Shown here: one piece after another, positions 7,766 to 16,984 of the stretch
How positions within the stretch are numbered: position 1 is the stretch's first letter
How the letters are laid out: the number at the start of each line of letters is the position of its first letter
Assembly: GCA_947574135.1 (NCBI GenBank)
Contig: CANPIM010000006.1
Span: 1 to 64,000 of the forward strand
Direction: 5' to 3'
DNA: 64,000 nt
Source: an uncultured Lachnospiraceae bacterium
Lineage (GTDB): Bacteria > Bacillota > Clostridia > Lachnospirales > Lachnospiraceae
Translations under genes and position numbers: made by a program
Notes under the pieces: generated by a model
What the model saw: the letters and a program-made list of their open reading frames with translations, nothing else
Database searches by the model: none
What the model was told of the DNA's origin: nothing

Positions 7766-8857
7766 ATGACAAACCCATGGAATATCGGATGCATTCGTTT
7801 AAAACAGGGAAAGACGGAGGATGAAAAGAACCCGGTGGTCCTGGCAAAATATTACAGTGACAATGGGGCGGATGAGATTCTGGTCTTTGATCTTTCTGAC
7901 AGTGATGAGGAACACGAGGCAAATATAGGGGTTCTCAAGGAGATCGTTCGGGCCTCGGAGGTGCCTGTAAAGGCGGGAGGTCACATTAATCGGCTGGAGG
8001 ATGTGAAAAAGATTCTCTATACGGGCTGCAGCAAGGCCATTTTAAATTATGGAAAGCAGTCAAATATAGATTTGACGGAGAAGGTGTCCCTTCGGTTTGG
8101 AAAGGAAAAGATTGCCGCAGCCGTGGACAGCTCCGATGTGGTCAGCGCACCGGCGGCTCTGGTGGAGGAATACGTGAGTCAGCTGATTTACCTCAATGAG
8201 CTGAAGCCCTTTGCGGAGTGCATAAAGCCTTTGGACTGCAACATGGAGTGGTCGGAGTTTAAGCTTAATTCCGATGGCATGGTAACGGTGGTGGTGCAGG
8301 ATTACAAAACCGACGAAGTGCTTATGGTGGCCTACATGAATGAGGAGGCCTATCATACCACCATTCAGACGGGGAAAATGACCTATTTTAGCCGCAGCCG
8401 GCAGGAGCTTTGGGTAAAGGGAGCCACCAGCGGTCATTATCAGTATGTAAAGGAGCTGATGGTGGACTGCGATTATGACACCATTTTGGCCCGGGTTTCC
8501 CAGACGGGGGCCGCCTGCCATACGGGCAATCACAGCTGCTTTTTCCAGGACATTGCCAGAAAGGAGTACAGAAGCAGCAATCCCTTAAAGGTCTTTGAGC
8601 AGGTTTACGGGGTTATTGCGGACCGCAAGGCGCATCCCAAGGAGGGCTCCTACACCAATTATCTGTTTGACAAGGGGATAGATAAGATTCTCAAAAAGGT
8701 AGGGGAGGAGACGGCGGAGCTGATTATTGCGGCCAAGAATCCGGACCCGGAGGAGATCAAGTACGAGATGTCGGATTTGCTCTACCATGCCATGGTGCTG
8801 ATGGTGGAGCGGGGCGTGACCTGGGAGGACATTACCCGGGAGCTTTCCAATCGCTAG
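7766..8857 (+). CDS. hisIE: HisIE (PRA-CH / PRA-PH) with N-terminal HisF-like half-barrel
   Basis: The 363-residue protein has three parts. Residues 1 to about 125 look like the first half of a HisF/HisA TIM barrel (SDNGADEILVFDLS, VPVKAGGHI, about four beta-alpha units). The catalytic Asp usually found in CLDV of HisF is absent: here the strand reads GCIRL. Residues about 160-260 are phosphoribosyl-AMP cyclohydrolase, with the metal residues D234, D236, D238, C235, C251 and C258. Residues about 275-363 are phosphoribosyl-ATP pyrophosphatase (KKVGEETAELIIAAK). The enzyme would catalyse steps 2 and 3 of histidine synthesis; the half-barrel is probably structural or regulatory. No hisA, hisF, hisH or hisC is seen in the window. 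Confidence 0.9.
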   Translation: MTNPWNIGCIRLKQGKTEDEKNPVVLAKYYSDNGADEILVFDLSDSDEEHEANIGVLKEIVRASEVPVKAGGHINRLEDVKKILYTGCSKAILNYGKQSNIDLTEKVSLRFGKEKIAAAVDSSDVVSAPAALVEEYVSQLIYLNELKPFAECIKPLDCNMEWSEFKLNSDGMVTVVVQDYKTDEVLMVAYMNEEAYHTTIQTGKMTYFSRSRQELWVKGATSGHYQYVKELMVDCDYDTILARVSQTGAACHTGNHSCFFQDIARKEYRSSNPLKVFEQVYGVIADRKAHPKEGSYTNYLFDKGIDKILKKVGEETAELIIAAKNPDPEEIKYEMSDLLYHAMVLMVERGVTWEDITRELSNR

Positions 8858-8904
8858 ACATAGAACAGAGACAGCGTTTGTACTGCAGCAAGAGGTGAGT
8901 ATTC

Positions 8905-10866
8905 TTGAATTTTTCAAATCGGAAGCTTTGGATGCTTCTCCCGGCGGTTCTGTGGACTGTGGTGTGCCTTTTTTTCACACCTGTTTATACAACCGTAACT
9001 CTGACATTTGCGGAGGATCCCCACGGGGAGGTGATCACAACGGTTTTTGCAACGCCTCGGGAACAGGTGACAGCCCGGGATGCCAGATACCGGGTGGTCA
9101 ACCGGGGGATTGCCCGCATCTCCTATTTTGACCTTCAATATGGAGAGCACTGCGCCTTAAAGCGCATCGATCCCCTGGATCAGTATTATACAAGCGGGGA
9201 GCCTCTGACTCTCACGGAAATGACCATATCCAAAAACGGGATTGTCACGGCAAGGCTGGGGAGTGAGGACCTTTTTCACTGCTTTTCCTCCAACGGGGAC
9301 CTGGAGCTTTTAGAGGGAGAAACCTTTACCTTTCGGGTGACCGGAGAGGATCCACAGCTTTGGTCCACCCGGGACTTTCAGGCCTTGTACAGCCGGACGC
9401 CTGTTTCTGTAAAGCTTTTGGGAGCTCTTTTCTTTGGGGGAGCGGTCGTGCTTTTGCTGCTCTTAGGCCGATGGTTTCAGAGGGGAATTGCCGGTGAAAG
9501 TCTTTTTTATCGCTGTACGGCCAGCCTGCTCTTTGGGGGAGCCCTCTGTGCAGGCCTTTTGACGGTGTATGTGGGATTTCGAAATCCCTTTTATTTGAAT
9601 CCGGACGAGTATCACACCCTGGCCGTGGTGGATTATTATTACGACCATTTTATGCCCCCGGATATGCGGGACCCGGAGATTATAAATTCCTATGCGGTTT
9701 ACGGAACCACACGCCACAGTGAGTGGAATGTGTTCTATTTTCTGACGGCAAAAATCGGACAGATTTTCACAGACAGAATGATTCAGGTCCGCTTTTTTTC
9801 CGTGGCAACCTTTTGCCTGATGTTGGGAATCATTCTCAAAAATATAAAGAAAACCCCTGCATATCTTTTTGTCCTGCTATTGACGCCACAGATTTGGTAT
9901 CTGTTTTCCTACTGCACCTCAGACTCCTATGACTTTTTTATGAGCTTTCTGTGCCTGTATCAGCTTATGGAAAAAAAGAGTATGCTGAACCAGGTGCTGG
10001 AAAAGCCCTTCTGCAAAAAGCATGTGTGGTATATAGGCCTTCTGGGCCTCTTGTTTGTCCAGATCTTATGGGCCAAGCCCTCCTTCTATCCGGTGCTGAT
10101 CTTTCTGTTTTTGATTCTGCTGTACCGTCTGTTGCACCCGGAGGCCTATGAGTGGGAGAGAAATCCCCAGGGCATCTGGAATCCGGAGGAAAAGAGAAAG
10201 GTCCGCAGGGCATTGCTCTGCAGGTATCTGGCCATTGTGGGAGTAACCCTGCTTATCTTTGTCCTTCGGTATATGATTACAGACTATCCCTATTACGGGT
10301 TTGCGAAATACGATGTGTATATGGAGATGCTGGAGGAAACTGCTCTCCATGGATATAAGTTTTCCACGCCTCCTATGGAGCGGGCCGCTTCCATGACCTT
10401 TAAGGACAAGGGAATCTCTCTGTACGCCTTCTTAACCCAGTTTGAGTTTCATAAAAATCTGTTTCGCACGTTTTCCGGTTTTTTTGGCTCCTATGCCTTT
10501 GGAGCTGCTGACTGGTATTATTTGGTTATGGGGGGACTGTATATGGTCCTGCTTGGGTATCTCTTGTACCGCGCCATTCGGGCCAAAAATGCCAGGCTTT
10601 GGTGGGAGATGGGAGCCGCAGTGGGCACTATGGTGATTCACTATGTATTGATTGTATACAATGCGTGGGTGGTGGATTTTCAGCCCCAGGGGAGGTATCT
10701 GGTTCCTATTTTGATTTACGTGGCCTATCTGGTATATGGCATGGACAGGAAGGGGAAGGACAAGGTTCTTAGAATGCTTCTGTGCCTTACCTGTCTGTTT
10801 TCCCTGTATTGCTATTATACCATTGGAGTGTTTCATCTGGTTCCCATGCATGGGATTCAGTCTTAA
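8905..10866 (+). CDS. Polytopic membrane protein, GT-C glycosyltransferase-like
   Basis: The protein has 653 residues. A first membrane segment (about 8-28) is followed by an extracytoplasmic domain of about 130 residues, then many hydrophobic segments from about residue 165 to the C-terminus. The loop NPDEYHTLAVVDYYYDHF, with an acidic DE pair ahead of aromatic residues, resembles the catalytic loop of GT39/DUF2142-type enzymes that use lipid-linked sugars. The assignment is by architecture only. The start is probably TTG at 8905, 8 nt after GAGGTG; ATG at 8932 is the alternative. It follows hisIE by 47 bp with no obvious terminator, so read-through from the his operon is possible. Confidence 0.65.
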   Translation: MNFSNRKLWMLLPAVLWTVVCLFFTPVYTTVTLTFAEDPHGEVITTVFATPREQVTARDARYRVVNRGIARISYFDLQYGEHCALKRIDPLDQYYTSGEPLTLTEMTISKNGIVTARLGSEDLFHCFSSNGDLELLEGETFTFRVTGEDPQLWSTRDFQALYSRTPVSVKLLGALFFGGAVVLLLLLGRWFQRGIAGESLFYRCTASLLFGGALCAGLLTVYVGFRNPFYLNPDEYHTLAVVDYYYDHFMPPDMRDPEIINSYAVYGTTRHSEWNVFYFLTAKIGQIFTDRMIQVRFFSVATFCLMLGIILKNIKKTPAYLFVLLLTPQIWYLFSYCTSDSYDFFMSFLCLYQLMEKKSMLNQVLEKPFCKKHVWYIGLLGLLFVQILWAKPSFYPVLIFLFLILLYRLLHPEAYEWERNPQGIWNPEEKRKVRRALLCRYLAIVGVTLLIFVLRYMITDYPYYGFAKYDVYMEMLEETALHGYKFSTPPMERAASMTFKDKGISLYAFLTQFEFHKNLFRTFSGFFGSYAFGAADWYYLVMGGLYMVLLGYLLYRAIRAKNARLWWEMGAAVGTMVIHYVLIVYNAWVVDFQPQGRYLVPILIYVAYLVYGMDRKGKDKVLRMLLCLTCLFSLYCYYTIGVFHLVPMHGIQS

Positions 10867-10892
10867 AATATCCTGTATAACGGGGGACCTGA

Positions 10893-13346
10893 ATGGGAGT
10901 GGAGGAGAACAAAAGCTTTATACGAATCTCTGTGCGAAACCTGGTGGAGTTTATTCTGCGCAGCGGAGACCTGGACAATCGAAGGGGGAGCAGAGCGGAT
11001 AAGGACGCCATGCTGGCCGGGGGAAGAATGCACCGGAAGATCCAGCGCCAAATGGGCGCTCTCTATCAGGCGGAGGTTCCCCTAAAGATTCTGGTTCCCC
11101 TTGGGGAGCTGGACTGCCAGGTAGAGGGGCGCGCAGACGGGATTTTCCCGGAGGACGGAGAGATCTATGTGGATGAGATCAAGGGAATCTACCGGGATTT
11201 AAACTATGTGGAGGAGCCTGTGCCGGTACATCTGGCACAGGCTATGTGCTATGCCTGGATTTATGCCAGCCAGAAGGGGCTTCCCTCTGTTGGCGTGCAG
11301 ATGACCTATTGTAACCTGGATACGGAGGAACGGAAATATTTCCGGCAGACCTTTTCTGCAGCCTATTTGGAGAAATGGTTTGGGGAGCTTATGGAGGAAT
11401 ACAAGAAATGGGCGGTCTTTCAGCAGCACTGGAAGGAGGTGCGTAAAGGCTCCATTGGGCCTCTGGTGTTTCCCTTCCCCTACCGGGAGGGACAAAAGGA
11501 GCTGGCTGCAAATGTATACCGGGCCATTTTGCGGAAAAAACGGCTTTTTATTCAGGCACCCACGGGGGTGGGAAAAACCATGTCTGCAGTGTTTCCTGCG
11601 GTGAAGGCACTGGGAATGGGGCTGGGAGACAAGATTTTTTACCTGACAGCCAAGACCATTACCAGAACCGTGGCCGGGGAGGCTTTTTCTCTCCTGCGGC
11701 AGCAGGGGCTTCGAATGAAAACCGTGGTTTTGACGGCCAAGGAAAAGCTTTGCGCCTGCGAGAGAATGGAGTGTAATCCAGAAGTCTGCCCCTATGCAAA
11801 AGGGCATTATGACAGAGTAAATGGAGCCATGTTTGATTTGCTCACCAGAGAGGGGCAGGAGGGGGATGACTGGAGCAGGGAGGTTATCGAGACCCAGGCC
11901 CAAAAGTTTCAGGTCTGTCCCTTTGAGCTGAGCCTGGATCTGTCCACCTGGGCGGACAGCGTGATCTGCGATTACAACTATGTGTTTGACCCCAATGTGC
12001 ATCTGAAACGATTTTTTTCCCAGGGTGTGAAGGGGGAGTATCTGCTTTTAATTGACGAGGCTCACAACCTGGTGGAGCGGGGGAGGGAAATGTACAGCGC
12101 TGCCCTCTATAAGGAGGATTTTCTAGCTCTCAAGCGGCGGGTCAGAGGACGATGGCCCAGGCTTGAGAAGCGGCTTGAAAAATGCAATAAATATTTGCTC
12201 CGCCTGAAACGGGAATGCGGGGACGGCCAGGTGCACACAGAGATATCTGCTTTTGTGCTTGGGCTTATGGATTTTATGGGGGAGCTTGAGAAAGTGCGGG
12301 AGGAGCCTCTGGAGGCAGAGCTTTCCGATGCAATCACGGAATTCTATTTTCAGGTTCGACATTTTCTCAATATTTATGAGCTATCCCTGGGGGGAGGGGT
12401 GGATGGGGGAGAAACGGCGAGGGAAAAGAAGGAATCCGAAGGATTGGGCGGGGATTATGTGACCTACACAGAGCTTTTGGAGGACGGGAGGTTTAAAATC
12501 AAGCTTTATTGTGTGGAGACAGCCCGGAATCTGCGGGAATACCTGGACAAGGGAAACAGTGCAGTCTTTTTTTCTGCCACCCTGCTTCCTATGCCTTATT
12601 ATAAACACCTTTTGGGAGATGAGGAGGATTATGCCATCTATGCCCATTCGCCCTTTTCCCAGAAAAATCGCCTGCTTCTGGTGGCCCGGGACGTGAGCAG
12701 CCGCTACAGCAGACGGGGTGCCCGGGAATATGAGAGGATTGCCGCCTATATCAGCCAGACGGTCCAGGGTCATCTTGGCAATTATCTGGTATTCTTCCCT
12801 TCCTATAAAATGCTCCAGGAGGTGGCTGCAATCTATGAACGTCAGTTCGACTGCCCGCAGGTGCGTTGCCTGGTCCAGCGTGCGGGGATGCGGGAGAAGG
12901 AGCGGGAGGAATTCCTGGAGCAGTTTTCCAGGCAGCCGTCGGGGGAAGGGCTTCTGGGCTTTTGTATTATGGGAGGGATTTTTTCCGAGGGCATTGATTT
13001 AAAGCATGAGGCCCTCATTGGCAGCATGATTGTGGGAACCGGTCTGCCCCAGGTTTGCCGGGAACGGGAGCTTTTGCGACGGTTCTATGAGGAGCGGGGC
13101 ATGGATGGCTTTGCCTATGCCTATCAATATCCGGGGATGAACAAGGTGCAGCAGGCCGCCGGTCGGGTTATCCGCACCCAGGAGGATCGGGGAGTGATTC
13201 TGCTTTTGGATGAGCGCTTTGCCCAGGCCTCCTACCAGAGGCTGTTTCCCAGAGAGTGGGAGGAGCGTAAGGAGTGCCGTCTGGGGGAGGTTGCAGGGTA
13301 TTTGGGGAGGTTTTGGGGGAAGCCGGGAGAAGGGGAGCTTTTATGA
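10893..13346 (+). CDS. XPD/DinG-type helicase with N-terminal Cas4-like nuclease domain
   Basis: The 817-residue protein begins with a PD-(D/E)XK nuclease-like module (about 1-175): GRADGIF (Asp82), then VDEIKGI (E95-x-K97) and a QAMCYAWIYA helix, the Cas4/RecB order. The helicase part has Walker A APTGVGKT (222-229), DEAH (388-391) and a C-terminal half with QAAGRVIRTQEDRG. Cysteines 287, 289, 294, 299 and 342 fit the Fe-S cluster of Rad3/XPD/DinG helicases. It probably unwinds DNA with 5'-3' polarity and cuts it during repair. The ATG at 10893 lies about 5 nt after GGGGGA. It starts 27 bp after the membrane protein gene. Confidence 0.85.
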   Translation: MGVEENKSFIRISVRNLVEFILRSGDLDNRRGSRADKDAMLAGGRMHRKIQRQMGALYQAEVPLKILVPLGELDCQVEGRADGIFPEDGEIYVDEIKGIYRDLNYVEEPVPVHLAQAMCYAWIYASQKGLPSVGVQMTYCNLDTEERKYFRQTFSAAYLEKWFGELMEEYKKWAVFQQHWKEVRKGSIGPLVFPFPYREGQKELAANVYRAILRKKRLFIQAPTGVGKTMSAVFPAVKALGMGLGDKIFYLTAKTITRTVAGEAFSLLRQQGLRMKTVVLTAKEKLCACERMECNPEVCPYAKGHYDRVNGAMFDLLTREGQEGDDWSREVIETQAQKFQVCPFELSLDLSTWADSVICDYNYVFDPNVHLKRFFSQGVKGEYLLLIDEAHNLVERGREMYSAALYKEDFLALKRRVRGRWPRLEKRLEKCNKYLLRLKRECGDGQVHTEISAFVLGLMDFMGELEKVREEPLEAELSDAITEFYFQVRHFLNIYELSLGGGVDGGETAREKKESEGLGGDYVTYTELLEDGRFKIKLYCVETARNLREYLDKGNSAVFFSATLLPMPYYKHLLGDEEDYAIYAHSPFSQKNRLLLVARDVSSRYSRRGAREYERIAAYISQTVQGHLGNYLVFFPSYKMLQEVAAIYERQFDCPQVRCLVQRAGMREKEREEFLEQFSRQPSGEGLLGFCIMGGIFSEGIDLKHEALIGSMIVGTGLPQVCRERELLRRFYEERGMDGFAYAYQYPGMNKVQQAAGRVIRTQEDRGVILLLDERFAQASYQRLFPREWEERKECRLGEVAGYLGRFWGKPGEGELL

Positions 13347-13477
13347 GAAAATCCTTATGATAGACTTTGCATGGGAAATATGGTATGCTATATGTATAGA
13401 ATGAAGTATTTTTCAGAAAATATTTTTGTTATAAAACAAAAAGCGGTGTTCCTTAAAATACGAGGGAAAAAGGGGAA

Positions 13478-14482
13478 ATGAAAAAAGCAATACCGGGAAG
13501 TGAGGATGTGCTTAGTGCAATGGAGATTACGGCAGATATGGCCGGTTTGGATGCGGCCAGCAAGCAGATCTTAAGACATAAGGAAGTGTTGGCCGTAATA
13601 GCAAAGTATGTTATGGAAGAATACGCCGAATACAGCACAGAAGAGATTATGGAATTTATTGAGGCAGAATCCATCAGCAGTCCTGAGGTCTCCCGCGGGA
13701 GAACCAATACGGTGATCCATGGGGAGGCAACGGAGTTTGAGGAACTACACGAAAAGGTATCAACCTTTGATGTTTTATTCCAGATGAAAAATCCAAGCTT
13801 ATCCTATGACAGAGTGGTTGTAAATTTGCATGTGGATGTGGAACCCCAGAGAAACTATCGTCCGGGCTATCCCATAGAAAAACGGGGAATTTACTATTTG
13901 GCCAGGTGTCTGGGTTCCCAGTTAAATCTTCTTACAGAGCAGACAGATTACAATCATTTGGAGAAATGCTATAGTATTTGGATTTGTCGGGACAATATTC
14001 CTATCGAAGAACGTCATAGTATTTCTTATTATGGAATGAGGAATTATAAAAATATTGGGAAGTGCCAGCCAGAGAAAAAAGATTATGATTTATTGCAACT
14101 GGTAATTATCCGCCTTGGGGATAAAGATTACAGTACGGCAGAAAAGGATGTATTGGATTTTCTAACAGCACTTTTCTATCCCCATAAGGCGAACTTTAAA
14201 GAAACCATAGGAAGATACATAGATTTTAGCAGAAGTTTTGAGGTGGAACAGGAGGTGCAGCTTATGAGCGGATTGGGGCAGAGTGTATTAGAAGAAGGAA
14301 TAGAACAGGGAATAGAACAGGGAATAGAACAGGGAATAGAACAGGGAATAGGACTTGGTTCATTTATGACGCTTTGTTCTCTGGTAAAAGATGGAGTGCT
14401 GAAACTGGAGGAAGCTGCAAAGCGTGCAAATGTATCTGAAGCAGTTTTTTGTGAGAGGATGAGTAAGCTGCCAAAGATTTAA
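13478..14482 (+). CDS. Rpn/PD-(D/E)XK family transposase-like nuclease
   Basis: The protein has 334 residues. The core around FDVLFQMKNPS, VVVNLHVDVEPQRNY and IEKRGIYYLARCL resembles the PD-(D/E)XK 'putative transposase' / Rpn recombination-promoting family that is multi-copy in Lachnospiraceae. The C-terminus has the typical EQGIEQG repeat tail, here four in-frame copies of EQGI, followed by a short helical domain. The gene is visibly more AT-rich than its neighbours, consistent with transfer. GGGGAAATG gives a weak ribosome site. It converges with the AEC transporter gene; no inverted repeats or target duplications were seen around it. Confidence 0.75.
   Translation: MKKAIPGSEDVLSAMEITADMAGLDAASKQILRHKEVLAVIAKYVMEEYAEYSTEEIMEFIEAESISSPEVSRGRTNTVIHGEATEFEELHEKVSTFDVLFQMKNPSLSYDRVVVNLHVDVEPQRNYRPGYPIEKRGIYYLARCLGSQLNLLTEQTDYNHLEKCYSIWICRDNIPIEERHSISYYGMRNYKNIGKCQPEKKDYDLLQLVIIRLGDKDYSTAEKDVLDFLTALFYPHKANFKETIGRYIDFSRSFEVEQEVQLMSGLGQSVLEEGIEQGIEQGIEQGIEQGIGLGSFMTLCSLVKDGVLKLEEAAKRANVSEAVFCERMSKLPKI
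14297..14350 (+). repeat. 12-bp tandem repeat inside the Rpn-like gene
   Basis: GGAATAGAACAG is repeated four times exactly (14297-14344), with a partial fifth copy. Each unit is 12 bp and encodes GIEQ-type residues, so copy-number change would keep the frame and alter only the length of the tail. Confidence 0.9.
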
Positions 14483-14554
14483 TGAAGAGAGAGGGAGCCT
14501 ACAGGTTGGGCCTTGTAAGAAGGAGCTCCTGTAGAATCCTTTTAAAGATAGCCT

Positions 14555-15481
14555 TCAAAGAATCTCGTACAGATGCACAAAAAAAGGCATGGTGGCAATG
14601 CTTACCAGCGTGGTGGCGATATTGATAGCGCTGGCATATTCGGGATCCCGATGATAGATCTGGGCCAGCTGTGTGACCAGAGAGGCGGATGGGGTGGTTA
14701 CGGCCAGAAAGACCACCAGCACCACATAGGAGCCGTCAGGGATCCAGCTGCGGATTTTGCTGCAAACAATCAGTAGTAAGAACAGAGCCGGACAGAGGAG
14801 CATGCGCAAAAAGATAAGCAAAAACAAACGCTTTTGATAAAGGAGCTTTTTCAGATCCAGGGAGGCAAAAAGCATTCCTGTGACCAGCATACTGAGGGGA
14901 CCGATGACAGAGCCCAGAGTTGAAACGCTTTCCAGAATCACTCCGGGCAGCCGGAGGCGTCCGAAAAAGGTAAGAAGTCCCAGTAAAATGGCAAAGAGAT
15001 TGGGGTTACAGAGAATTTTCTTCCAGCCGATTTTTTTCATTCCCGAGAAGAGGCAGACGCCGTGAGTCCACACAAAGAGATTTTGGACAGTCAGGTAGGC
15101 GCTGGTGTAAATGACCCATTTTGCCCCCAGTACGGAGGAAACGATGGGAAGAATCAGCCCGCCTGCGTTGGTGTAGATGAGGGAGCACTGCTCTGGGATG
15201 CTTAAATGCCAGAGCCGGCGTCCCATCAGAGCCAACAGGATCATCAAAATGTGAGCAGCTGTGGCTGCGACAAAGGCCAGCAAAAGACCGGAGCTGACAG
15301 CCGCAGAGTATTCCATTTGAAAGGAATCAAAAATGACCATGGGCATAAATAAATACAGGCACAGCTTGGAAAGAACATAGCTGTCCTGGGATTGAAAGAG
15401 CCCGATTTTTACCATGAGATAGCCCAGCAGCATAATAAAGAAGAGCTGGGCTAATTTTTGTGCCAGTAAAAGGGTGATCAT
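14555..15481 (-). CDS. AEC-family (auxin efflux carrier-like) transporter
   Basis: The protein has 308 residues, about ten hydrophobic segments and the AEC signature features: an N-terminal LLGYLMVKIGLF, a helix break around TNAGGLILPI and a C-terminal half repeating the fold. AEC members export or import organic anions such as malate; the substrate here is unknown. GGAG precedes the ATG by 8 nt. It is the last gene of a minus-strand unit with the FGGY kinase (14 bp apart) and the split transketolase, so it may move a substrate or product of that carbohydrate pathway. Confidence 0.85.
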   Translation of the reverse strand: MITLLLAQKLAQLFFIMLLGYLMVKIGLFQSQDSYVLSKLCLYLFMPMVIFDSFQMEYSAAVSSGLLLAFVAATAAHILMILLALMGRRLWHLSIPEQCSLIYTNAGGLILPIVSSVLGAKWVIYTSAYLTVQNLFVWTHGVCLFSGMKKIGWKKILCNPNLFAILLGLLTFFGRLRLPGVILESVSTLGSVIGPLSMLVTGMLFASLDLKKLLYQKRLFLLIFLRMLLCPALFLLLIVCSKIRSWIPDGSYVVLVVFLAVTTPSASLVTQLAQIYHRDPEYASAINIATTLVSIATMPFFVHLYEIL

Positions 15482-15494
15482 AGGAGGTTCTCCA

Positions 15495-16973
15495 TTATGT
15501 ATTCAAAAGGGACCGGATTTCCTTGTGCCAGAGCTGACATTTCCACTCCCGGATTGCTGAGGACATGGCCGGGCGGTAGGAATGGCGTTTTAAGCTTTCA
15601 AACACATTCTCCTGAAAAATACCAAAGGAAAGCCCGGCCATATAGGCGGCCCCCAGACCAGAGAGCTCGCCGGTTTCCGGAACCTGTATAACAGCATCCA
15701 GTAAATCGCTTTGTGTCTGCATCAGGTAGGCATTTTGGGTGGCGCCTCCGTCTGCAAAAAGCTGCTGGATGGAGAGGCGCGTGCCCTTTTCCATACATTT
15801 TACCACATCCAGTATTTGAAATGCAATGGAGTCCAGGGCGGCCCGGACGATTTCCGGCTTTCCGGTCCGGCGGGTAATGCGGCCTATTACAGCGGTAGCC
15901 TTGCTTTTCCAGCAAGGGGCGCCTAACCCGGTAAAGGCAGGAACCAGGATGGTGGTGTCCTTTGGACTGGCTTTCAAAGCCAGTTCCAGGGTCTCATTGG
16001 CGGTGGAAATAAGACCGATTTCCTTTAGCCAGGTGATAACCGCGCCAGTATAGTTGATATTGCCTTCCATAATATATTGGATCTGGCCAAAGCGGCGCCA
16101 GGCCAGGGAGGTGACAATTCCCTGCGGACTGGGCCGGAACTGACTGCCTATATTCATCACCACGGAGGAGCCGGTGCCGTAGGTGGCCTTGGTCATGCCC
16201 GGCTTGTGACAGCCCTGTCCGAAAAGGGCAGCCTGAGAATCCCCCAGAACGCCACAGATGGGAATGGGCTTCTCCAAAAGGCCCTCCAGATCTGTCAATC
16301 CATAGACAGCATCGCTGTCACAGACCGCAGGCAGAGTTTCCGGGGAAATTCCGAAAAGCCTGCAGATTTCATCATCCCAGCAGAGGCTTTGGAGATTGAA
16401 AAGATGGGTGCGGGAGGCGTTGGAGTAATCGGTTTGATAGCTGCGCCCCTCTGTAAGACGAAAGATGAGATAGCTGTCTATGGTTCCCATACAAAGCTGG
16501 TGTTCTTTGGACAGCACGGCGGCCTCCGGAATATGCTCCAGGATCCAGGCCATTTTTGAGGCGGGAAAATAGGGGGAGAGCAAAAGTCCTGTCTGTTCCC
16601 GAATGAGAGATCCATAGCCCTTGGCTTCCAGTCTGTCACAAATTTCCTGGGAGCGGGCACATTGCCAGACAATGGCATCACAAATAGGCTTTCCGGTGCT
16701 GCGATTCCAGGCAGCAGTGGTTTCCCGCTGGTTGCTGATGCCCAGGCAGGCAATACGCTCCGGAGAAATCCCTGCATCCCGGCAAACCAAACGGACAGCT
16801 TCCAGTAGATTTTTATAGATTTCCTCCAGATTATGGGAAACCCAGCCTTTCTGGTTGATGATTTGCCTATGGGGCAGGCTACGGCAGGACAAAAGGCGGC
16901 CATTGACATCAAAGAGCAGAGCCTTTGTGCCCTGGGTGCTCTGATCTATGGACAGCACAAAATTGTTGGACAT
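15495..16973 (-). CDS. FGGY-family carbohydrate kinase, glycerol kinase-like
   Basis: The protein has 492 residues. The N-terminal phosphate loop DQSTQGTKALLFD and the segment LGISNQRETTAAW place it near glycerol kinase in the FGGY family. GVLGDSQAALFGQG and LFADGGATQNAYLMQ are the C-terminal family motifs. It phosphorylates a polyol or ketose with ATP; GlpK-like residues suggest a small polyol, but the neighbouring transketolase would suit a ketose as well. The ATG at 16973 follows AAGGAGG; a longer frame upstream overlaps the transketolase gene and is unlikely. Confidence 0.85.
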   Translation of the reverse strand: MSNNFVLSIDQSTQGTKALLFDVNGRLLSCRSLPHRQIINQKGWVSHNLEEIYKNLLEAVRLVCRDAGISPERIACLGISNQRETTAAWNRSTGKPICDAIVWQCARSQEICDRLEAKGYGSLIREQTGLLLSPYFPASKMAWILEHIPEAAVLSKEHQLCMGTIDSYLIFRLTEGRSYQTDYSNASRTHLFNLQSLCWDDEICRLFGISPETLPAVCDSDAVYGLTDLEGLLEKPIPICGVLGDSQAALFGQGCHKPGMTKATYGTGSSVVMNIGSQFRPSPQGIVTSLAWRRFGQIQYIMEGNINYTGAVITWLKEIGLISTANETLELALKASPKDTTILVPAFTGLGAPCWKSKATAVIGRITRRTGKPEIVRAALDSIAFQILDVVKCMEKGTRLSIQQLFADGGATQNAYLMQTQSDLLDAVIQVPETGELSGLGAAYMAGLSFGIFQENVFESLKRHSYRPAMSSAIREWKCQLWHKEIRSLLNT

Positions 16974-16984
16974 AGGGACCTCCT

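Noticed and set aside
14499..14534. CTACAGG/CCTGTAG hairpin between the Rpn-like and AEC genes as a terminator
   Set aside because: Only a 7-bp stem with a 22-nt loop and no clear U-run on either strand.
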